Shown here: piece by piece, positions 22,801 to 33,700 of the stretch
Numbering within the stretch: the first letter of the stretch is position 1
Layout of the letters: each line of letters begins with the position of its first letter
Source: Membranipora membranacea
Taxonomy: Eukaryota; Bryozoa; Gymnolaemata; Cheilostomatida; Membraniporidae
DNA length: 64,000 nucleotides
Assembly: GCA_914767715.1 (NCBI GenBank)
Contig: OU612068.1
Location: forward strand, 12,276,001-12,340,000
Direction of reading: 5' to 3'
The notes under the pieces: model-generated
Told to the model about the DNA's origin: nothing
Database searches by the model: none
What the model saw: only the letters and a program-made list of their open reading frames with translations
Position numbers and translations under genes: made by a program

Positions 22801-25800
22801 GAGCGCCATCCCTTCAGCATGCAAATGTTGAAGGTCGTGGGTTCGAATCCAACTGCAGTCTATTGACTACTGGGGTTTGGTTGAACCCCCAGGTGGGCTC
22901 CGACCTGCCTGCAAACTGGGAGCAAAATGGCGCAGATATTGCAGCCTGGCCCCTAAGGCAACTGGTAATTCGCCGCCCATGCTTCGGGATGTGGCGTGTG
23001 ATATGATATCTGATTTTAATCAACCTTTTAATCCTACTCAAATTGCAATTACTCTACTTAGACATTTTGGTTAAATAATATGGAGACTTAACTGTTTAAT
23101 AATGGGTTGTGAATGGCTCTGTAAGCCTTCTACTAGGGGGGTCTTTCAATTAAGAAGAGCGATATTTTAAAGCAAATCATTACTATAACATTGCTCAAAA
23201 TTATCGCTGACTTTGTCTTTCTTTCTTCTTTCTTCCCAAATCGCTCACTCAGAATGAATATAGTTCTATCAATGAGTGAGCGACTTGTGAGCCAGAGCAG
23301 GTGCTATCAGATAGCAATAGTACAATAGGTGGTTTCAATTGTAAGACCCCCCCCCCCCCCTCCAGGCTGCTCTCCATTCAACTGAGATATTATTCCTTTG
23401 TAGATTATACAAGAAATATGCAGTAGTAGTTCTCACCTTCAATACTCGGAGGGTCTCGCTGATAGCCATCCCCTTACCTAACAGGACAGCTGCTTCTGTT
23501 GTAATTCTATTGTTTCTAAAATTTTAAAAGTAATCCTTGGTAAACATGAAGGAAGAAAAATAATAAAAGCATATCATTTCTTCATACCCAGTTATTTTAT
23601 CAAATTTGTCCTCTGGAAGGCGGTTGACAAACCTAACATTTCCGTTCCTATGAACAACATAAGTTACAATTTGGTATGAGGATGTATGTTATTGTACTCA
23701 CATAATATGCAGTTCTTCTAACGTAGTATTCTCCATTAGTGCTTTACCAAACTCTTTACAGCCTTCCACTCCAAATCCGTTCCATGAAATGTCTAGCTTC
23801 TTTATCATAATGTTATTCTGCAGAGAAAAAAAAATCTTAGGTCATAAGGTCAAACTTCCAACGCTATTAGTTTGTGACAATTTGATGCCATCAAAAAGAC
23901 AGCGGGGAATCAGCTGAACAAGCAATTGTAAATGTTGGTAAATGATCATCCTTGATCTACATCATATATCAGCAGCTAAACGCTGCCAGGATTAATTTTG
24001 CAGGTCAATTTATATTTTTTCAGAATTTAGTTTTAAATTTTGTTTGATATCAGCAGCTGCTGGGCTCATGAGAGGAAACAAAATATGAATTTTAGAGATA
24101 ACAGAATGATTTGATTGGGTACTCACTTTTATTCCTTGTGCTACAGCTGTAGCTCCTCTCCGACGTAAAGAGTTCCAGCTCAAGTCTAATTCTTTGATCG
24201 AGGAGTTTTCTGCTATTGCAGGGCCTAGAACCATGCCTGCAGTCTCAGCAAACTGGTTGTGACTGAGATTCAAGTATTCTATTTTTGTCGTGTTCTTTGG
24301 AAATAAGTAATAATGAAAATAATCACACATATGAAAATTTGAAATAAGTCAAATCCAAATATCCAGATCGGAGCAATAAGCTTATGCTCCATTTTTTTCT
24401 TGAAATTGATTGGCACGACTTTCATTCGATAAGAAAGTTTTGCACAATCAGTCATCGAGAAAAAAGGAAAAAAAAATTCAGTCAAGATGAAAAAAATCAA
24501 CCTCCCATTGATGGTAACAAAAAACATATTTCATACTAACAGTCTAAAAGTGATCGTCTAGGTGAGTGGCATTAATATATAACGGAACAATTTGAAATCA
24601 TACATTTATTCATTAATTATCTTTAATAATCACACTTACCATTATAGCCTCAGCAAAGAAGACAGCAGCCTTATCATCAAAGTAGTTATCTGACAGTGTG
24701 ACATGTGTGAGAGAGGTTGTGATCTGAAGGATGTCAGAGATCATCTCCGCACTAGCTGTCGTCAAATGATTCTCTGATAAATTCTTTGAATGAAAACAGA
24801 AATTGTGTTAAAAATTATGTAATTACCATAAAGGTATTACATTTTAAATCTCGGTTATATATAAAAATGAATGACCTAGATCTCTTAACTGTACAGAGTT
24901 GAGCAATCAACCTGACCAGATGCAAAAACCATTGCCAGTATTAATTAATTAAAAAATTAATTGTTGTGTACTTACTAGATGTGTGATGAAGCAGTTTTCA
25001 CGAAGCATCTGACACAAGACTTCAGCACCTTCAACACCCAGAGCATTGTCTGTGAGGTCTAGGGAGAGAATCTTAGCATTGGACTGTATAAAGAGAAAAA
25101 TAATTACATATTTATTATTGTGTTTTAAAAAAGTAGTAGTTAATTTTGTGTTTGAGAGCTTGGAGTCACCTAACTTGCACTCGTCTCCAACACAGGAACT
25201 AAAATCTACACAGATGAACTATCCAATTGATCTAAACAACTTGGACACCAGTTTAAGTTTGGACATATAAAACTTCTCGCTGTTGGGTTTCTAATGTTAT
25301 CGGCAGACTTATTGGGCAATTGGTGAAACTACAAACATAAGGGATTCATTTCTAGATCTTTGCGAAACGTGACTTACCACTAGAGATATTGCTATAGGTT
25401 TGATGGCATAACAACCTAGTTGATGGTGCCTCAGCTTTAGTTCTGACTCGTGCATATGCCGCAGGTAGTATGATACTGGCACCACTTTATTTTTATAGCA
25501 GGCTTTTACGTATGCAGTCTTCCCACTATGGTCAAAGCCCTCTATGAGATCTGCAATGATCGTAAACAGTTTATATGCTTGAAAAGTGACCGCTGTGAGG
25601 CTCGAAAATGCAGGAAAATCTTGGTAACAAGAAGAGCTCATCATTTTTATTAAATTGTGAGACAATAGATTGGCAATGAAAACTCAATCATAATAATTTA
25701 TTCACTGATAAGAATTCTTCCCAATAATTATCCCTCAGTATATAAAGCAATGAAATTTATTTGTACAAGTAAAGTTTTGTAACTAAAATGGTATGAAAAT

Positions 25801-27966
25801 CATCCCTTCTGATCTTTTCTTTGGCGAAGAGGAAGCAATCGGAGGTAACAAAGTTGATGGTCCTTACAACTGCGAGTAGGATCTGGTGGCCTTCAACTAT
25901 CAATCCTCCCTGAGAGGGTTTGCACTTAATGTGACTGCCGTTTGAACTCTCAGACTGCACACAAACCTGACCGGACCTGTCTTATTGTACAGAGATCTGT
26001 GTAGTACACCACTCACCCTCCAGCTCGAGGTCTGTCTCCCAGCCGCTGTCATCCTTCTGGTCTAGATTATCTGTACTGATCACTTTCTTCAATGTCATAC
26101 TCTGTGCCTGAGCGGATATATCCTCGCTCGAAATCTCAGCTCCACTGTGAATCTGAATATTCCTTTTTACGATCTACAAACAGTGAACAATATCTTAGCT
26201 TTGACATGTAATGCACATTGCATAGACAAACATGCAGATTACAATTGACGGTTTTGTAATCATTCTTGAGCTGTTTTTGTGGTCATTGCCATGATTAGTA
26301 ATATTTACCGTTGCATGCATGCGCAGAAGTGAACCTATTGCTCGTGATAATGTGAATGTGCTGTATTTCTATTAACCTCTAAGTCTATAGCAGCTTCTGA
26401 TTAAGGTGTGAGGAGGTCAACGTCTGAGCTAGTCTAGCCCTATGCCATGCTGTCTAATCCCTTACTAAAAGTCCTTGTTGCTAGCGACATCAATTTAGAA
26501 CGTGATGTTTACATCCTCTCTAAATTGCCTCAAAGTGCGCAAACATTATTTTATCAATAATTGGAGAGCGGCTCTTACATTCAGAACTACCTGTTTTGAT
26601 ATCGGCTACAACACAATGAACTACTATAGGCTGAGAATAAACATGATATTCTGAGCCTGTCAATTTTAAAGGTCATTCAAAATTGCTTTTAATTTCCTGA
26701 GGCAAATTACAAATAAAATGTACCTGAATTAAGTTTGGTCTGACTAACTTATGCATTCCAGAATCCCAGTCCAATATACCCGCGTATTGTATTATGATTT
26801 GATCAGGAAAGGGACACAGATTTCCCATTTTTCTTTTACATAATCACGCAAGAGATTCACCACAAAGTTATTCAAAAGCTTAATCAATCAGTATGTTTAC
26901 TAAACATTCAAAAGTGGAAAACTCTTTCAGCGGAAAATGGAAAAGGCCAAATCAACGGTAGGATTTTGCTAGTGCACTGAAATCAGGAAGTTGAATCATC
27001 ACCCAGTAGCTGGTAGAAGATATTTCAGGTAGAAATATTGATCTTGTCTTGTTGACGTTGATGTTGCCTACACCAATAAAGTTGTGATATGTTACGGACA
27101 CTCCTGATTATCTGGAGTTATCCACTTGTTACTCATAAGGAGACAAGTCCAAAAGTCAAAGGTTGCTCACTAGGCTTCTTCCCTTCATACTCTATACATG
27201 TATTCTGTATCAGTAGCTCATATGTAAGCTTTAGTCTCAAGAGATAAATGAACATCCATTTGTTATAAAGCATAAAACATCGTGGTTAATAAATTTTTCT
27301 GTTCAATCCTGACACAATGCTTGCCTGTGATAACTGTCTTCGATTTATTACTATCATCACTTTTTTTTGTATAAAACACATCTGAATTAAACAAGACTGC
27401 CATTTTTGCGAGGCCAGATTCATCCGGAAGTTGATAGAGTGTATGACCAGTCTAATACCTCAAAAAACTTCCTATAACTAGAAACAATTCCAACTCGTTC
27501 TATATGTTATCAAGATAGGACTCTTAGTGATAGCGAGAAAACTTGGCCTACATTTTTTTTAATCAAATGTTAGCTAGTCAAGCAGATTTCGTTGGAATCA
27601 TGCAGACGCTTTCCCATCTCGGAAAGCGCGAGATGGTCAAATTGCTAAATGATAACCGTGTGTGCGTGTTAAACACTTAGATGTATATTGGTATCATGGT
27701 GACTGGAATTCATAACATAACTAAACGGTCAAGCATGAACATACCTTTTTATTCCTAGCCACTCTGGCTGTAGATTTGACGAGACTTCGACTCATACCCG
27801 AGAATAGGTTTTTGATCTGCTCCTCGTCTGATATATGAACTAGATCACCTTTAATCTCCGACTTTTCTCTACTTCCCAACCTGCCATTGGCATCACCTGT
27901 GTTGGCAGCGGGCGATTGCTTCTTCTTCAGGCCCAAGAAGTCCGATAAGCCTTTCATATGTGACAT
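19866..27966 (-). CDS. LRRC74A: LRRC74-like protein: leucine-rich repeats plus two EF-hands
   Basis: Exons in coding order: 27966..27745, 26173..26017, 25550..25378, 25083..24976, 24783..24640, 24294..24127, 23817..23702, 23515..23437, 22710..22615, 22229..21987, 21559..21474, 19983..19866. They give 569 residues with consistent phases. After a charged N-terminus, VVPVSYYLRHMHESELKLRHH opens a run of ribonuclease-inhibitor-type repeats, one per exon or so, with cores such as ILSLDLTDNALGVEGAEVL and IKELDLSWNSLRRRGATAV. The C-terminus has two EF-hand loops, DTDGSMSVSHAE and DKDGDGEINYSE. Order, spacing and segments such as NPMTKLQSYI..LIDFFQKF match vertebrate LRRC74A/B. The start is the first Met of MSHMKGLSDFLG; an in-frame upstream Met at 28050 seems unlikely. 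The molecular role of this family is not established; calcium binding is predicted. Choosing between the A and B paralogues is not justified. Confidence 0.9.
20102..20179. repeat. Hairpin in LRRC74 intron
   Basis: AATTAATCCGTAAAGGAG (20110-20127) pairs perfectly with CTCCTTTACGGATTAATT (20150-20167). Outside it CATAACT pairs with AGTTATG. It lies in the last LRRC74 intron. Confidence 0.75.
21251..21315. repeat. GC-rich hairpin
   Basis: GCCTGGGAAAGCTGTGGGTG pairs with CACCCATCCGCGACAGCCTG..CCCAGGC, with GGGTGGG and CCCACCC facing each other across GGTTA. It stands out from AT-rich surroundings. It lies in an LRRC74 intron. Confidence 0.6.
22783..23015 (+). mobile_element. tRNA-derived SINE-like element
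   Basis: The 5' 75 or so bases look like a tRNA: GGTAGCTCAGTTGGTTAGAGC (box A, D-arm) and GGTTCGAATCC (box B, T-arm). The anticodon arm CCTTC..GAAGG encloses about 14 bases rather than 7, so it is not a normal functional tRNA. A non-tRNA body follows, with GGGGTTTGGTTGAACCCCCA (self-complementary) and GCCCATGCTTCGGGATGTGG. It lies antisense in an LRRC74 intron. The 3' limit is approximate; I found no second copy in the window. Confidence 0.6.
23136..23362. mobile_element. MITE-like element with G-rich terminal inverted repeats, copy 1
   Basis: Left end GGGGGGTCTTTCAATTAAGA pairs with right end TTCAATTGTAAGACCCCCC. The interior contains AAATCGCTCACTC..GAGTGAGCGA, a second hairpin. It shares ends and internal landmarks (GCGATA, TTGCTCAAAATT-like, AATCGCTCACTC, ATCAATGAGTGAG) with 34599-34817. 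About 225 bases, no coding capacity. It lies in an LRRC74 intron. Confidence 0.8.
23588..23647 (-). other. Possible 60-base in-frame cassette exon of the LRRC74-like gene
   Basis: The segment has an acceptor (TTCATAG) and a donor (GG|GTATGA), no stop, and phases that fit both neighbours, adding 20 residues (NGNVRFVNRLPEDKFDKITG). Skipping it joins AT|A and yields LEELHIINNRITTEAAVLLG, a regular leucine-rich repeat. Inclusion would break that repeat, so I left it out of the main model. It could be an alternative exon or a chance open segment. Confidence 0.45.
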
Positions 27967-28686
27967 TTCCCTCAGCAAATAGGTCAAGTGACAGCACGAT
28001 TCCAGCCAACAGAACTCAAACAAATAGCGGTTCTTGTTTACTCGAAGCAAATAGAAAATCTCGAAGAGAAAAGTCTGTATGTAACTAATTTACGGCTGAG
28101 GCTGTTGCACTGGGATCTGAAAAGGCTCTACTTGTTAGTCATTCTTTACTTATGGAGAGTTATTAAAATTGAACACAAATGATTACATTGATTTTATTTA
28201 ATAAATACTTAAAACTTTCAACGTGAGACAAATGTCAATAGGTTTTGTTTATTCTGCGCTGATTTGAATAAAAACTTTAATCATGATTTTCAAGTACACA
28301 AAGCTGTTAATCTTTGTTGCCAAGGGCTGACCATGCTCATGGAATTACTTTGCTAATGCTGCCAAACAAATAATACATAAGGTTTTCACTATTGTGGGAT
28401 ATCAGTCTGCTAATTAAATGCTCATTAGTAATTTTTTTATTGTGCTTCTGCATAAATGTGGTCTCAAAATACATTTTAATTACCCTCTGTGCATATAAAC
28501 ACAACACCTTCCTTAAAAAGCTAGTAAAATTGTGTCAACAACACTTTTTACTCTCAAGGTCTCTCGATTACAAATGTGGAAAAAAGAATTAAATTACTGA
28601 TAACAACTGATTTGCTGGAACTAGACATTTCTTCTGATCGCTTTTTAGTTCAAACGAATAAATAGATTACAGCACTTATAGTAAAA

Positions 28687-28717
28687 CCAGAGACTATAGA
28701 TAATCTATAGTCTCTGG
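28687..28717. repeat. Perfect short palindrome
   Basis: CCAGAGACTATAGAT, one base, then ATCTATAGTCTCTGG. Half of it recurs at 14674-14700. Confidence 0.8.
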
Positions 28718-29902
28718 TAAAACAACACGATATGTAATGTATCTATCGAATTGATCTTGCAAAAATGGACAAATTTGTCTTCCTACAATGATTAAAAACA
28801 GTAGACGGTTTAATCGGCATTTACGAACAGGAAACTGCTTGTTATTATGTGGATGTGGGAAGGTATTGACACAGATACACAGCATGAAACAGAATAATTT
28901 CAGTTAACATTGTGAGGAACCTTTTTCCTGTGTAAATTTTGCATATAATAGTTTTCACACAGTCTATGGGATCATTGACTGATCATCTATAAGGTAATAT
29001 TACCGAGAAGAATGATGCCAAGCCATACCACTGAGATCTTACCTGCCTTGGCTATAGATAGATATAGATAGGTAGAATTAGCCTTGTCACGCGGCCACGT
29101 GTTTTGGCCACATGACAAGGCTATGTTAGGATGATATCTAAGATGCCTATCGACACTAATTTGTTTCCACTAGTCTTCGTAAAAAGCTTAGAAGAATTAT
29201 CATTAGTATATAAAAGACATTTTATTTGTTCCTTAAACAAACAATGTGCATCCAATAAGTCATTAAGACCCAAGGATACTGAACTGGGATAAGTTTGTCG
29301 GAAGGGGATGTGAAGCTGCAACTCCGGATAAATCGATATCCAATTCCCTCCCTTTCTAAATCCGTCAACATCAAGATGTCTGTTGTACTGCGTTTTATCA
29401 TACACATTTTTATTATCTGCTTATATCTAGCGTATATCAAGCTTGATAAAAAGTGATTAAGCTTTAACATGGTAGTTGTCTTCTGTTAGTCTGCAATCAA
29501 ACGCAAAATTCAATATTATTAAGCCAATCTAATTGCTAGATTCATTCATTTTGCCCAATCATTGCAAAGATAACAGAGCACTTTTCACAACAACTTCAAC
29601 ACCAACATTTATCTGGGACCCAAGAAATAGATTTTTCCTTTTTCTCACAACAAAACAACAAAAACTTAAAGGGGGCCAGTCAAACATTGCCAAAGTCCCA
29701 GGTTTTGGAGTAGAACTGTGCTACCAACACTCTCTATTGTGTTTATTTTCTCATCAATCTTCCATTCTTTATGCTTTGACTGGCAAACAGCAAGCTGAGC
29801 CTTAACTACACATCACCAGTTAGGACAGGTGATGCTTCTTTTTAGTTAGACAAAGGCCCTTGGTTAGACCTTTAATCAAGGAGTGCTTTAATACCCTCTA
29901 AA

Positions 29903-29935
29903 CAATGAACTAAACCTAGGAGGTTTAGTTCATTG
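29903..29935. repeat. Perfect short palindrome
   Basis: CAATGAACTAAACCT pairs with AGGTTTAGTTCATTG around a 3-base centre. The preceding CCCAGGTTTTGGAGTAG near 29698 resembles the region near 5950, so a degraded larger element may be present. Confidence 0.75.
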
Positions 29936-30295
29936 CTCTAAATGCCACTGCAAGTCTCTTGTATAGGTTGACTCATGTTCAATAATAGAGGTAGATATGT
30001 AATAAAATAGTAATACTAGATAAGACTCTGAGTTCTGACAATAAATAAAATTTGTGAAATGACCAAACTCCTTGTTAGGTCTCTCTATTCTTTAAATCTT
30101 TGTACTAGTAGTGACGTCACATGATCCTACCCATGATGATATCATGTCACAGTCATGACATGACTTGGAAAGATCAAAACAAGCTGGTCATGAGCTTGCT
30201 AGCATACAGCAAGGAGCTTACTCCTTACTTACAGATCATTGCCATCAGAATTAGAGAAATTAATATGATAATTATCATAATAGGCCACAGCAAGC

Positions 30296-30352
30296 ATAGG
30301 ATTGCTGCATTTCCTAACTTTGACCTAAAGTTAAGAAATGCAGCAGTCCTAT
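30296..30352. repeat. Foldback hairpin
   Basis: ATAGGATTGCTGCATTTCCT.. (30296-30320) pairs with ..AGAAATGCAGCAGTCCTAT (30328-30352), with one or two mismatches and a 7-base loop. It lies about 400 bases upstream of the CRPPA start. Confidence 0.8.
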
Positions 30353-30744
30353 GACATCATGACCTTCCAATAAGTCCAGTATTATGTCGTTGACATATTC
30401 TCTGTGCCCTTATCAGTTGAACTTAATAATTAAGTAATGATTATTGTTGTTGTGGTAAACCAAAATATGCAGACATACATATATTGGCCCAATGATTGTT
30501 TAGTGCAATGATTGCAGAAAATAACATTGTCAATGTCATACAAAGTGGTCTGTGAAAACCACACCATATTACTTTCTATACGCCCCGCTAGTTCTGTGAA
30601 CTGGACACCATTAACTGGCATTGAATTAGTCCTCTGACGGAAGTTATCATGATTTTACCACACTGAGGAAAGAGGAAGGAAACACCCCACCCAAGTTGTG
30701 TCATTTTTGTTTGTTTTTAGGACTGGTAAAAATAATTCAGAGCT

Positions 30745-33700
30745 ATGTTTCGAGTACATGCTGTGATTCCTGCAGCTGGATCTGGCCAGCGGTTGAATTC
30801 ATATCCTCCGAAGCAATTCCAGCTGATAGAGGATAAGCCAGTGATTTCTTATACAATAGAAGCATTCGAGAAGTAAGTAATCTATAATACACTTGTAGAT
30901 TTCTGGTACATGATAACAGACTGGTGTATTATGCTGAGATACCTTATACTTCTTGAGATGAACAATTACGTTTGAGAGGTATCATTTTCAAACACCCTAA
31001 GTAGAAAAAAACATCTTCCTAGATACAGATAAGACAATAAGAATTATTCGCTACTTGTATGCTTTCCCTAACACCCTTACTTACTTACAGGATGATGTAT
31101 ATGGAGAAAGTTATTGTTGTGATCTCTGTGGAGCAGTTCGATCTGATGAGAAGTATCTTGCGGACACACAATCATTCTGATAAAGTCGTTCTCGTACCTG
31201 GAGAACTTACAAGGCATGGCTCAATCAACAATGCAATCAAGTATATGAGCTCAGGACATGGTATGTTGATAACATAAGACTATTAAGTTAGTTTAATTTC
31301 TCACATAGCTTCATTGCTTGTTTGAGGATGAGTTGAATGAAGAAGATCATTGAATGGAATTTTTATTGACAACTTAAATCCAAATTATTCCATTTCTCTT
31401 GATAGCAAGAGTTCTCATCTCCACCTTTATAAAACTGCTGAGTTATGAAAAGAATCATTTCTATTTGATTGTATTTTCATAGCTCTTCGGACTGATTGGG
31501 TCAATTGGTTTGAAGCCGTTTTCCGCATGCATCATCTACCATAGGCCATTTGTTGGTTTTCTTTTCAAGGATGGCCACATACTTGCTCATAAATCTTACT
31601 TAGGTAAGAACCACGTGTCGGCAAATTTTGAGTTAACATCTTGAATCATTTCTTTCGGAAGAAACAGACAAGTGCTGCATGGTGCATTCGCATTGATCTC
31701 CTTCAATTACCTGGTTGGAAGCTATGAACAGCTAAAACATTAACCTATGAGTCCACAAGCTATACCTTAAACATTTCGTGCCATATTGTAGCTGACATGC
31801 CTCCTGACATAGTAATAATACATGATGGCTGTAGAATGTTTGTGGAAGACGCCGACTTGAACAATATTGCTACAGAAGCTTTCAAGAATGGGGTAAGATG
31901 AAATAACCTGAACATTGATTGATTGATTGTATTCTATCACTAACATAAAATAATATGTTGCGAGATAAGGGTGTTCATACTGAAAAGGAGCCAGCACATA
32001 TAAGGAAAAATAAGTTTAAACACTGATGGATGATTAAAAGAGAATATCATTTAAAATATGGATAGCATGCCTCAAAAAACAGTCTTTGCCAAGGGCACTT
32101 CTGTGTTTAATTGTTCGATACCTGCCTGAGGGGCATTTAGCAAGAAAGTTGTTCATAAAGTGGTCATCGTCATGGATATATCGGAGGGCAAGTGTTTTGG
32201 AACGCTTAGTCATAAGGCTGTCGAGATCATCTACTTGGAGTTTGAGCTTTGAGGCCTGATCAAAAAACTTGCTCAAACGTTTCTTGTCTTTAGCAAAAAT
32301 AGTAGTGTATAATGCTGGTAAACAATAAGTGAGCAGGGAAACAATAAAACTTTTAAATAACATAGTGGCAATATCTCTCATTGTGGTCCTTTGAGAACCT
32401 AATACTGTACATAATTACTCAACCCTTCCACAGACTAAGTCTATGATGCTAATATAGTACAAATGTACTTTTCTGATGAAACAATCAATCCTGTCCACTT
32501 TATAAGATGGTCAGTTTCTCAAATCAGTATGGTCAACTTAGAATTACCACTTATTCCGATTATATTTTCAGGCAGCTGGATTTATCCGCCCACTGGTTTC
32601 AACAGTTGTATCTAAAGACAAGGAGAACTTCCTCGAGAATGTATTCGATCGCTCAAAATGTTTTGGTAGTGAAATGCCTCAAGCATTCAAGTATGAAATG
32701 ATCAAGGAGGCTTACGAGAGTGTAAGTGGCTAACCTTAAAATGTCTGATGATGATGTTCTCCCAGGTCAGTGTCTTGCTTGGAAGCTTTAAGATTGACAT
32801 GAAGGCGTTTAGCTGCATGTATCTGACTGGCATCATGGTATTTGAACGGGAAACTTTAACACACCCGTTTTATGAAGTTTTAATGTATGGTTGCATTTGA
32901 TCCATTCTTTGTTATGTTGAGTTCTATCAAAACTATTGGTTGAGATCTTCTCAACATATCTTATGTAGGAGTTTTCATCAAATAGATTGAGCGAGCAGAT
33001 AACTCTAATTTATAATTGTGTGTCGGGGATAAAAGGCGTAAGCACATTATTTCCGTAAGCTTGATAGACTTATATTATATTTGCTTCCATAACCATATTG
33101 GTATACACCAGTCTAGACCTCAATTGAACCGTGACTGCATTATAGGCAAGTAAACATGATATAGAACATGGTACAGAATGCCTTCTACTCGTTAAAAAGC
33201 ACTGTCTGGGCGCACGAACAAAACTGCTGGACGGTGCCGACTACATGTGGAAAATAACATATCAGAAGGATATCTACGCAGCTGTCGGCACAGTAAAAGG
33301 TACGGAACACTAAAGTTATGTAGAACACAATTATGACATTTACTGCATCACAAGTATCAGTAAACCGCATCTCTCAGGACACAGACTCCACATCATAATA
33401 AATAAGAGAATAAATGATGATGATTCACACAAGTTTGTTTACCTGTGCTCTCAATACAAGAGAGATTGACATTATTGAATGGAAGGACAATTGCTGTAGC
33501 TTGTCACTTATAATGCACTGTGATTGAACATTCAGTTGTCTCAATCTCATGTGCAACATTATGATAAATGTACAATATTGATTTTATTGCAATTTATTGG
33601 AGTCTTTTCATTTTGTAATCCAAGCATTTGTTTTCATTGTTAAGCCTATCAGTGATTGTTGTCTGCATCAATCAAGTCATTTGCATTGCATAGTATAGTG

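Larger units (their letters stand above)
27967..30744. other. Head-to-head intergenic interval
   Basis: 2.8 kb between the starts of the LRRC74-like gene (minus) and the CRPPA-like gene (plus). It should hold both promoters. I see several palindromes (28687-28717, 29903-29935, 30296-30352) and no supportable exon. Confidence 0.6.

Noticed and set aside
22783..22860. Functional tRNA gene
   Set aside because: The D and T arms look right, but the anticodon arm loop is about twice the normal size and a non-tRNA body continues downstream, which fits a SINE better.
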